Assembly: GCF_032854445.1 (NCBI RefSeq)
Contig: NC_088304.1
Location: 4,772,001 to 4,836,000 of the forward strand
Source: Liolophura sinensis
Lineage: Eukaryota; Mollusca; Polyplacophora; Chitonida; Chitonidae
Length of the DNA: 64,000 nucleotides
Direction of reading: 5' to 3'
In this document: positions 45,882-54,895 of the stretch, in pieces
How positions within the stretch are numbered: the first letter of the stretch is position 1
How the letters are laid out: each line of letters opens with the position of its first letter
Position numbers and translations under genes: made by a program
Notes under the pieces: generated by a model
The model's input: only the letters and a program-made list of their open reading frames with translations
Database searches by the model: none
Told to the model about the DNA's origin: nothing

Positions 45882-46489
45882 ATGGCTAGTAAAGTGTCTG
45901 CTCGCCTGGCAAATATCTGCTACAGCCCTCGTGGGTACTGGAAGGGCCACGCGGCCATCCAAAAACTTGCCACTGCGGGTAAAGTCTCCAAAGATGTGGT
46001 CCGGGCCTGGCTGAAAAAGCAGGCTATCTGGCAGATATACCTGCCTCGTCCCCGAAAAATACCGAGGCCTATGTTCGATATTTCCACGCCGAATGACATC
46101 CACCAAGCCGATCTTCTATTTCTACCACATGATCGGCAAGCCGGAAGCTGTATAAGTACGCGCTGACAGTTGTTGATGTCGCTTCTCGCTACAAGGAGGC
46201 GGAACCTCTGGCTACTAAAGACTCCAAAGAAGTCGCTGATGCTCTCTCTCGCATTTACAAGAGGGAACCCCTTCGATGGCCGAAGCTTCTCCAAGTTGAC
46301 CCTGGGCGCGAGTTTATGGGTGCGGTGAGCCAACGGCTGGCCAAACACGATGTCACAGTCCGCCGAGGCCGCGTGGATATCCACCGAGACCAAGGCATAG
46401 TGGAGCGTTTCAAACGTACTCTGGCTGAGCGGCTCTTTGGACATCAGCCTCCCGATACTCAGCTTCCCCCGGATGGGGTTCTACGGTAG
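45882..46489 (+). pseudogene. int: Polinton retroviral-type integrase, frameshifted and truncated
   Basis: Plus-strand frame from ATG 45882 (MASKVSARLANICYSP) with a helical N-terminal region. The catalytic core begins at IHQAD (first Asp). The frame shifts near 46145. The second part holds QVDPGREF (second Asp) and GIVERFKRTL (Glu), 34 residues apart, the D,D(34-35)E pattern of retroviral-type integrases. The frame ends at TAG 46487-46489, soon after the catalytic Glu. The usual C-terminal region is missing, and the polymerase gene's 3' end follows within 25 bp, which indicates an internal deletion. It would insert the element in a living copy. Confidence 0.85.
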
Positions 46490-46512
46490 TTCCTCGATGT
46501 CCCATCCTGCCG

Positions 46513-49500
46513 TCAAGGAGGCGCATAGCCATAAGCCAAGGTGTGGACACCATCTTCGGTGATCCAGCGCTTACTATCGAAGGGGGACAGTGAGACCTTA
46601 TCCAGGTGCTGTCCATAGATATGGTGGCGCTCTGATCGCAGCACGTCCATACCGTGTCGGAAGATCTTTTTCTCGAAGAGGGCCTCTTTGTACTGCTTAT
46701 GGTGGATGCGCTTTTCCACAACTCCATTTTTCACGCCCTTGGCCTTCTTAATGTTGGCTCCACCTGCCTCCAAAATGGAGTACATCTTGGGGCGCAGACC
46801 AATGTATTCGGCGATCTGCCGCCCCGCGCACTCGTCCTTCATTTTCCCCAAGACCTTCATATTTGCTACGCTGTGCAGGGGGTGGTCTTGTGGGTAATCT
46901 GAGGTTTCGTACAGGTTTGCATTCTCAGCTATATCCCTATAAACATCCTCAGTCTGAATCTCGAGTAGCAGACTATCCGTGTCAGTGTAGAGGAGCTGGC
47001 AGCGCTCTCCGTACTGGGCCTTCATGTGGTTGTAGTAGAAGTCGTACATCAGGTGCTTGGAGAGATCTAGAATGCCCATGCCCACGTAGATAGGTCGGTT
47101 TAGGACTAGACGGGTCTTGTGCATCTGAATCGCTGCGAGGTCATCATCAAATATATTTGCCCGTGCGAAGCTCGGGCTGGCTATCAAAGAGCGTACCAGC
47201 TTGACGTCCACACGCTTCCGAAGGTTCTCCATGGTTTTTCCAAAGACCGAGTTGTTCATTAGCTTGTACAGGTCCTTCTTGAATTTACTCGCGGCCGTTT
47301 TTCGGAGCTCGGTGTTCATCCTGATATAGGGCTCCATCCAAGGGCTCTGGGTGAATCTCAGGGCCCGGTGAACCTTTGTCAGGCGCATTCCCAGAGACAG
47401 ATACAGCTGTAGGTTCCGGTAGTGCAGGACCTACCGTTCCTTGTTGCGGAGGTTGGGGACCAGCTTTTCGACCTCGGTAGGCGCTTTCTTGCCGAGAAGG
47501 CCGTGCTGATAGTCTGACATCCACTCCTTCTGGACCACCAGACGCTCTGGGGCTAATGGGTAGCCATTATGTCCGTTATGTAGGCCGGCCGGATACTCTA
47601 GGTCGACCTCGAGGATGTAACCAGAAGGACTGTCGTGGGGGTGGGTAGCAATCGTTTCGACGAGACGCCGCGCGTCATCTACCCACTGGAAGCCGCACGT
47701 TGGAAGGAACTGACTCATAGCCCAGCCATATAGATTATTGGCGTCTAGGTATTGGATGTAGCTGTTTGGACTTTCTGGGTTGTATCCCTCCACCTGCGGA
47801 TTAATGGCTTTGGCGTATCGCTTACTTACCATGGAGATACCTCCTCGCAACGCCTTCTCAATGAAGAGATGTTGGTCATAGTCAGTCAACAGCTCCAGCT
47901 CTACCCCGGTCTTCTTGAACAGCGCATCCCACGAGAGACCTGGGCTCGTAAAGTAGTGAGCAGGGTCCAATTCATACTGCCGTAAACAAGACTTCCGGAA
48001 GGCCTCAAACACATCGGCCAACAGGAGCACGTCTGTGCGGCAGTAAAGGTGTGTGTAGTCTCCCAGATTGGTGCAGTCAAATACCTTCGATACTTGTTGA
48101 GCGTGGATGTAGTCCTCATCGCTAATGCCTCCGACTTTGAGCTTACTGTAGAAAGCCTCTTTGGGTGGGAGGCTGGACTCGTCGAAGCGCTCCCAGGAGT
48201 CCATATACTAATAGGGGTAGACACCCTTGCGCATGAGTAGCTTTCGTTTTTCTTCGGCGGGTTCATACCGGGCTGTGATGTGGAAAGCCTCAGGTTTGTT
48301 GGCCTCTACCAGATTGTCAAGGGAAGTCGGTAAGAATTGAACGTTCTCGATGAAGCGGAGCTGCCCCAGCGAGAAGAAGATGTACTTTTCCGTGTTGTTG
48401 GGGATGCAGGAGATGCGGCCCTCCGCCTTACTTATGGCTTGCATCAGGAGGTGCCCGTCGTAGCCACGTAGGTTGTGGAAGACTACTGGTATGGCTGTCT
48501 TGGGACCCAGCCGCAACTTTAGGTTGCATGCGTTATGGGCCGCGCCTCTGTACTTGCCGGTGATATGGCAGTGATCGCGCACAGAATCGGCGCCTAGAGG
48601 CTTCTCACACACGTGGCAGGTTGCGGCGTTGTTGTGGGCCTGCCAGTCTTGGGGAGTCATCCTCATGGCTATAGAGTTGGCTAGAACATTTTTGATTTCC
48701 CGCTCCTCCTGTTGGTGAACTCTGAGGAAGTGTTCCGTCGCATCAGGGCCTCTGTATTCCACGGGGCGTTTTGTGCAGCCGTCGCAACGCACCACAACAT
48801 AGCAGTAAGTGCAGGGCTCGTGGTGCTGAGTCTTTTGAGTGCTGCTCTCTGTGGGGCTGCGCGGCGGGACTTCAACCTTTTTGGTCACAGCCTCGAAGTC
48901 GGCATATATGATGAACGGAGTCGGTAGCTGTTTGTGGTGGTTCTGAAAGGTGAACTTGTTTTCCCCCTCCTGGGGCATTTCCACCCTCACCGCCGTCTGG
49001 CCAATCCCTAAGCATTCCGGTTTATGCGCCTCGAGCAGGTCCTCCCTTGTGTAGCCGTGTAGGCAGCGCTCGCAGAAGTGTTTGCAATTTGGCGCCTTAC
49101 TTTCTTGGAACAGGAGACGGTTGAGATCTTTTATATACGTATAATGGAATTTGCCTGCCTTCCCAATCAGCAGCAGATTTATTCGTGGCGTGTCGCCGGG
49201 CTGCTTGCTGAGACGATGCACGATCACACCCTTGTGCCACCCGAACACGTTGATGGCGAGGTCGTTCTTTTCCTCCACTTTAGGGATCTGAGAGATGGTC
49301 GTGGGGGCGTCGATCCCCCCAAAGTCAAGACCATCATTGGTGGGATACTTTGTTGGTCTCTGAGGGTGCCCGGCGGCTGGAAATAAGGCAGACCGGAGTG
49401 CCCATCGGAGGCAGTCGTCGTCTTTGTTCTTCACATTGATGACTGCTTTCTTGTTACTCACAGCTGCAGGTAGGGGGATGTAGGACCTACCTCTCAGCAG

Positions 49501-50191
49501 TTGATACCTTGCAGTCAAGCCAGAGTGTTTGCACGCTATTGACAACCCACCCTGACCCTCGCTGTGTCCATTTTTCCAGCACCTCCTGGATGGTGGGGAA
49601 AGCCTTATCTAGAGCCCCGTCAATGTCACCAACCTCTAAGAGGGCCTCCTGTTTGCTGTGGAGTACTGGGCTGGTATACTCTTCCCTGCCATCGGCGTTG
49701 CCCTTTCGCAACTGAACCCTGAGGCCTAGTTGGAAGTTAACCCCGTTGTGTGCCAGGATCTCTTCTTCTACCTTCTGGCGAATAATGGCTCGAATTTCTT
49801 CTAAGAAGGCTACTGGATCCATCCAAACACCTTCGGGCACGTTCATCTGCCAGACCCGGAGGAGATTCCTTATAACCCTGCCGGTGTTAATGAATTCTAG
49901 TTTCTTTTCGCCTAGCAATTCATCCAACTCCTCGTTACTGAGGAGGTTCTTGACGTCTGGCTTCAACACCTCGTTACTGAGGTGGTTCTTAACGTCTTGC
50001 TTCAACTCCTCGTTACTTCGGGAGTTCTTGCTGTCTTGCAGCCGCTTCAACTCAGCCACAGCCATTTTATACCTGTCGAGGATCCCCTGCAGTTCTTCTA
50101 AGGCAATGCGGGACCGTGGGTACTTAGGCCGCACACCTAGGAGCGTCTCAAACTCCTCCCGTAGTGCTCGTGCTTTTTGATGATGTTTCAT
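46513..50191 (-). pseudogene. polB: Protein-primed family B DNA polymerase of Polinton, broken
   Basis: Minus-strand gene of about 1,225 codons from ATG 50191 to the stop at 46513-46515. The N-terminal helical region (49487-50191) shifts frame near 49500. The exonuclease part (48208-49545) has YADFEA, a NLRGYD region and, after the break, YCRTDVLLLADV. A treble-clef HNH-type finger (CHVCEKPLG and VRDHCHITGKYRG) sits at about 48510-48620. The polymerase motifs are DANNLYGWAM (motif A), LMNNSVFGKTMEN (motif B) and YTDTDSL (motif C). In-frame TAG codons lie at 48208-48210 and 47431-47433. All catalytic motifs survive, so inactivation is recent. It would replicate the element using a terminal protein. 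Confidence 0.92.
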
Positions 50192-50202
50192 TGTACGCGC
50201 TG

Positions 50203-50448
50203 TTATACCAACATCATCGTTATACCTATTGACAGTGATTCTCTAATAGGAAATTTCGATAGCCGCCAGGCCACGCAAAGCCAAAATCGGTTTTTAACAC
50301 AACGGCTACAGCTAATGCATGGCTGGGTGCCAGGACTCTTCCGCAGACGGGCTAGGTGAACCCCGCAGCACTCCCACAGACAACTCTTACCACAGAGCTC
50401 CGTGGAACCGATGAGAAGCAACTGGCAATTATTGCGACCCTTTGGCAT
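50203..50448 (-). CDS. Small Cys-rich Polinton protein in the right terminal repeat
   Basis: Minus-strand frame from ATG 50448 (MPKGRNNCQLLLIGSTELC) with many cysteines, spaced as CGKSC, CC and CISCSRC, which suggests zinc binding. Similar small proteins occur near the ends of animal Polintons as far as I recall. The final third, after the last CxxC-like pair, is atypical and could be a frameshift tail. It lies largely inside the right terminal repeat and upstream of the polymerase gene on the same strand. Function unknown. Confidence 0.5.
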   Translation of the reverse strand: MPKGRNNCQLLLIGSTELCGKSCLWECCGVHLARLRKSPGTQPCISCSRCVKNRFWLCVAWRLSKFPIRESLSIGITMMLV

Positions 50449-50656
50449 GTTGTTGTATTTATCGAAGTATACCTGGTGCAATTGGTATGTTTAATAGAAC
50501 CTGAGAAGGGGCTGGGGGCCTCTATTTGCCAAGGGGAGGGTGTGCTAGAACCCTCCTTCCCTATACTACTATACTTATATCTTTTCACGAGAAGGGGCTT
50601 GGAGCCTCCATTTACCAAATGGAGGGTGGCCCAGAACCTATACTCTGTATACTACT
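50243..50656. repeat. Right terminal inverted repeat
   Basis: Complement of the left end over its outer 138-148 bp and again at ctaataggaaatttcgatag (50243-50262). The intervening 240 bp or so have no left partner. It contains the same two tandem GC-rich sub-repeats as the left end, plus a 10-bp insertion of gtagtatagg type near 50560-50570. Confidence 0.85.
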
Positions 50657-50661
50657 AGAGC

Positions 50662-51931
50662 TAGTATGAATCTCGGGCACTCTGCTTTATGACTGGGTCT
50701 AATTCCGATTAACCCGGGGGTCGGGCTGAATATTCATCGTGTTGAATTAGATCGCCACGTTGGTTGGATGAGCAGTTGCACTCAAAGCGCAACTGAGATA
50801 TATATTTTGGCATTAACAGCTTATTCTAGCACGGTACACGATTTGACAACTGATTTCGCTGTCGCCTAAAACATACCTTGCGTCTTTCCAAGATCATTGA
50901 AATCTGTTGACTGCTTCTCTTTGCATGATTTTATCCTATTTGCATACTCCTTAGTTCTTTGGTGGTATGTGATGAATGTCGTTTTAGGAGTTGGCCTTGC
51001 AATTGTCGATTCAGATCGTTCAGTTTGGTTGACGGCTGATATCGGAATGGGAATACGCGTCTGGGACGGGACCGGTGCATCGTGCCACTCTCTTGATAGA
51101 ACGGGCCTTATGAATATGACAAATATTCCAGAGAAAACCTTGGAATAAACTATTACAATATATAAGATTTAAAATGCAAAAGACTGAACGCCTATTCCGC
51201 AATATCAAAGGCATACTGTGGTGAGAACAAAGCTGAACCAATGGAGAGTAAATGGTTTTCGAAGGGATCATGAGAACATCCCAAATAAAGCAAATATAGA
51301 CGGACGTTTGTAAAATCAGTCACCAAAAAAAGAAAACGCAAAATGCAGTTAGAATCAGACAACCGTGTTATTATATAATATAAAATGCAGAACATTTTAC
51401 ATAGTACTGAGTGAAACCAGTGATTATGATACAGGTCAATGACCTTTAAATAATAAAGAAACAGCATGTCTGGCAACGCTCTCAACCAAATGGAAAGTTG
51501 ACAAGGTAACCATTTGCCAATAATCACACCGGCGTCACTTCTCTGTGTTTACAGTTCCATGCTGTAAGTCTTTGACAGTGAATAGCCTTTGTGGGAACAT
51601 TTAGGGGAAATCCATACAATCGACTGGAATATATTTGATGACCTATATGACATCTGATCGGAACCATTCCTCCATAATCTCTCTGGAAGGCACAGATATG
51701 GAAAGGAGTAGTTCAGATCATATGTGATCCAATACAAAATAATTAATGCATGTCTGTGGGTGTAATTCACAGTATAAATATTACACATAATAAAACATAA
51801 TTTGGAAGAGAAATCACAAACATGACTTGTACATTTTCATGTTGTTAGGAGTGAAATTATTTGTATAAAAATATTTTTGCCCTCTCCAGGAGAACTTTGG
51901 ACTTCATTTTTGGCATATATGGATTAATTTC
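50662..51931. other. Spacer downstream of class I gene, copy 3
   Basis: Non-coding and paralogous to 12420-13634 and 25882-27149. The short frames at 50897-51148, 51192-51527 and 51549-51788 have counterparts in other copies but no domain. I regard them as chance. Confidence 0.55.
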
Positions 51932-53743
51932 TTATACACTCAGCCATTCTGAAAGCTTACGTTTAAATGCGTCACGAGGGAAAACAGTATTATCCCAGTC
52001 GAAAAACTCAAACCGATTATGACACCGGAAGTTGTCTAGCACGACATTTCCCCAGCGGACCAACATAATATCAAGAGGAGATAAGAAGCCTTCAACCACC
52101 CTATGTAAAAGGCATTCGTACATGAAACAAAGCAATCTGTCGCCTGGTGCCTCTGGTGAAGCAACAACGACGACTTTCTTTGATTTCACCAAGGCGTCAA
52201 GAGAGGAAGACAAATAAAAGTTGTCAGGGGTAAGAAGTTCCTCCCAGAAAGCGAGCAGTTCCCTGTCCTTAACATGAGCTATGATATGTTCATTAACCCA
52301 GTATTTAGAATCTTCTGAGCTCAAAATCCATAAATCATAGCCTGGAAGTGCCTTAGCTGGCTGCATTTGAGGCATATGTGCCCGGACAGGTAGGGTCAGG
52401 CAGACAATCTTAATCAGATATGACCATAAGAGCAAGATCACGCGGGGAGCGTACTTACTGTAGATATACACACTCAAAAGACACAATCCTGGCATCAGGA
52501 CCAGGAAAACACACTGCTGAACTCGAAGTACAACAGAGGCCTGTTTCTCGAACATATGTTCATCAGAGAGGAGAGTTTGATACATTTCCTTGTATGAAAT
52601 GTCGAGTTGTGTTCGCTTAACTGGTATGAAATCATAGCCAGGGATTAACCAATTTATACCGTCTGGAAGACGTGGTTCCACAAGAATCGTCCACGGATGT
52701 TCAGATGTGGCGGTTTCAGACGTCTTGGAGCTAGCATTGTAGAAAGTTCGAGTTATGTAAAAAGTGTACAGACCAAATCTCTCCGGGGTCAGACAAAATC
52801 TGAGGTATAATTCTGTATATAACGATCTGTCAAGTTCGCCGGGGTCTTCATCATACGCAGATCCAGAGAGAAGTGTATTTACAATGATGTTTGCATCTGT
52901 TTTGAAATTTGTCTGTTCAGCGTAGCTTGTGGAGACGAGGGCGTTAAGTGCTGGCGAGCAGCCACTAGACGAATCCGGCAGGAGCACCGGGTCAATCTTA
53001 CCGTTTATTTTGTAATGGGGACTTGGCATGTCATAGTGCGGTGTGTCCACTGATGAGTAGCGCATGGCAACACTCAGGACAGATCCCGGAGGAGCAAAAA
53101 GTCGAGTAAAAATGGGATCGGCTTTCCGTAGTACAAAATGACAGACGACTTTGTCATTCGAAAGACATGCATAAAGGCCGCAATCCTCTTCTGTAATATT
53201 TAATATAACCAACTGAGAAATTAATTCGGTGTTGTTAATTTTCTCTTCGATGCTGTGTCGTGACGATGTATTTACCAATGTAACCTCACCCTTATCAACC
53301 ATAAACCATTGCCGGTTTGGATTTTTGTCTGCTGAATGTAAGTCTATATGATATATACAGTCGAATGAAACATCCTCTCCTGCTGATCTGTAAAAGTACT
53401 GCACTGAAAATGGCAAACTGGTATTTCCTAATTCATCAGAGGATATGGCTCTTGTTATATTCCTATCACCCAATAACACGTGATGACTGGTTGTGAGATT
53501 GTAGGCGTATCCGCTCATCCAGTCTGTCACTATCTTACTAGTCAGAACACATTCACACCCATACACGAGTAGCACAGTTGACAGTAAACAGCTCAGTATA
53601 TGACCACGGTGAGGAATCCAGCCGTCTCTCCTCAGAAGACAACACAGTTTGAACCTGTCGAGGACACGCCCGCCATAGACCAGGGGATAGAGGACTAGCG
53701 CGTCCAGGAGGCAGGGCCACAGCTGGGGAAGCTGACCTGGCAT
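51932..53743 (-). CDS. Class I Ig-TIR transmembrane receptor, copy 3
   Basis: Intact single-exon 603-residue frame, the best-preserved member. It has an N-terminal hydrophobic segment (about 51-66); an Ig-like domain with both cysteines (FDC near residue 129 and DCGLYAC near 187); a second Ig-like region (about 215-360, GCSPALNAL then ERFGLYTF); two hydrophobic segments (about 411-451); and a TIR domain (about 469-600) with YDLWILSSED, SKKVVVVASPE, a CFMYE segment and FFDW. Multiple N-glycosylation sites mark the ectodomain. Expected at the plasma membrane or an internal membrane with TIR signalling output. No intron is seen, unusual for an animal receptor. Substitutions relative to copy 1 are scattered and keep the frame open, which supports past selection. 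Confidence 0.88.
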   Translation of the reverse strand: MPGQLPQLWPCLLDALVLYPLVYGGRVLDRFKLCCLLRRDGWIPHRGHILSCLLSTVLLVYGCECVLTSKIVTDWMSGYAYNLTTSHHVLLGDRNITRAISSDELGNTSLPFSVQYFYRSAGEDVSFDCIYHIDLHSADKNPNRQWFMVDKGEVTLVNTSSRHSIEEKINNTELISQLVILNITEEDCGLYACLSNDKVVCHFVLRKADPIFTRLFAPPGSVLSVAMRYSSVDTPHYDMPSPHYKINGKIDPVLLPDSSSGCSPALNALVSTSYAEQTNFKTDANIIVNTLLSGSAYDEDPGELDRSLYTELYLRFCLTPERFGLYTFYITRTFYNASSKTSETATSEHPWTILVEPRLPDGINWLIPGYDFIPVKRTQLDISYKEMYQTLLSDEHMFEKQASVVLRVQQCVFLVLMPGLCLLSVYIYSKYAPRVILLLWSYLIKIVCLTLPVRAHMPQMQPAKALPGYDLWILSSEDSKYWVNEHIIAHVKDRELLAFWEELLTPDNFYLSSSLDALVKSKKVVVVASPEAPGDRLLCFMYECLLHRVVEGFLSPLDIMLVRWGNVVLDNFRCHNRFEFFDWDNTVFPRDAFKRKLSEWLSV

Positions 53744-54559
53744 ATTTCTCGACGTTGTTGTTGTAATGAATGCCTTATTGATACAACGCCCTCACCATAC
53801 TCTGTCTCAGACGGGGCTGTTGTCAGGTCTCAGTGTTCTCATTTGCTGGATGTCGCCCCTCAGGGCTCTCTGTAAGGCGGACACCTCTGCATTATGATCA
53901 TCGAGTTCTTCGAACGACTTTGAGCGCAGGTCTCCTCAAGTCCTACATATAAATAAAAGATCGAGTTGTGCCTGGGTAGTTAAAAATAGACCGAGGGGAT
54001 TCCCCTGTCATGCACACCACGGCCTCACCGTGCCTGGGCATGTTTTGCAAGCCTTTCTGGGTGGCTTTGACACATTTGATTGGAGCACATTGGTTTACTT
54101 CTGCCACCGTTTGGTTCCCTTGTTGTGTGTATTAGTTTGAAGTGTACAGGAGCGTGCTTTCCTTGATTTGGGATCACAGACAAGACCGCGTTTTGGTCTG
54201 TTGAGGCTGTGACGAGAATCGGACGATGATTTAGTATCTATATGTACTTGTTGTAGTAGGTAAATAATATTACATCAGCTACTGACGAGAAGCGTTAGAT
54301 CGATCAGTACGGTTAACATCTGATATACTATCGGCTTCAGGTTGACGTTGTATAATGTGAAAACTATTCTGTGTTAATACACAAAATCACCTAGCATGGG
54401 GTTAAATATAAGCGTCATATCCGACATTCATATACCATTCGTAGTCCATTAAAGTCGATAATCGCAAGATCCATTTCCAAAACAACGTTTAACACTTGCT
54501 CCCAAAGACAAAGGTATGTAAGAAATTATACAAATAAGAAATAAAGCCGGTAACACACA
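53744..54559. other. Class I 5' flank, copy 3
   Basis: Conserved with 15447-16084 and 28956-29780, and the probable promoter and 5' untranslated region. It includes ctcctcaagtcctacatata and agatcgagttgtgcctgggt blocks. No defined promoter motif can be assigned. Confidence 0.5.
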
Positions 54560-54895
54560 AGAGAAAAACAAAGACATACACCATAGAGAGTAAAACCAGA
54601 CCAGCGGCGACAGTGTGATAGACGCACAGCATAGAAAGTAAAACCAGACAAGCGACGACATTGCGATAGACGTACAGCATAAAGAGTAAAAGCATATCAG
54701 GGACAACATTGTGATAGACGTACAGCACAGAGAGTAAAACCAGAGCAGCGACGACAGTGTGATAGACGTACAGCATAGAGAGTAAAACCAGAGCAGCGAC
54801 GACAGTGTGATAGACGTACAGCACAGAGAGTAAAACCTGATCAACGACGACAGTGTGATAGACGTAACACAAAGAGGGTAAAACCAGAGCAGTAT
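54560..54895. repeat. 48-bp tandem repeat, 7 copies
   Basis: The gtaaaacc landmark falls at 54590, 54638, 54686, 54734, 54782, 54830 and 54878, an exact 48-bp period. Copy 1 has about five units near 16085-16330; copy 2 has none there. Two minus-strand frames remain open across it (54449-54844 and 54489-54872), each giving a 16-residue hydrophobic repeat. Confidence 0.93.

Larger units (their letters stand above)
38168..50661. mobile_element. Maverick/Polinton element, 12.5 kb, degraded
   Basis: Element body 38173-50656 (12,484 bp). The ends are inverted copies of agtagtatacagagtatagg, and agagc is duplicated at 38168-38172 and 50657-50661. It is visibly more GC-rich than its surroundings. 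It encodes the diagnostic Polinton set: protein-primed family B DNA polymerase, retroviral-type integrase, packaging ATPase and major capsid protein, plus conserved accessory proteins. No cysteine protease was recognised. All the diagnostic genes are interrupted. Polinton target duplications are usually 6 bp; 5 bp are clean here. Confidence 0.93.

Noticed and set aside
46513-48210. TAG readthrough or recoding in the Polinton polymerase
   Set aside because: Several TAGs occur, but so do frameshifts and a TAA in the ATPase. Simple decay explains all of them.
38173-50656. A bacterial or free viral contig, based on polymerase, capsid and ATPase genes
   Set aside because: Precise terminal repeats, target duplication and host duplicated DNA on both sides show an integrated Polinton.
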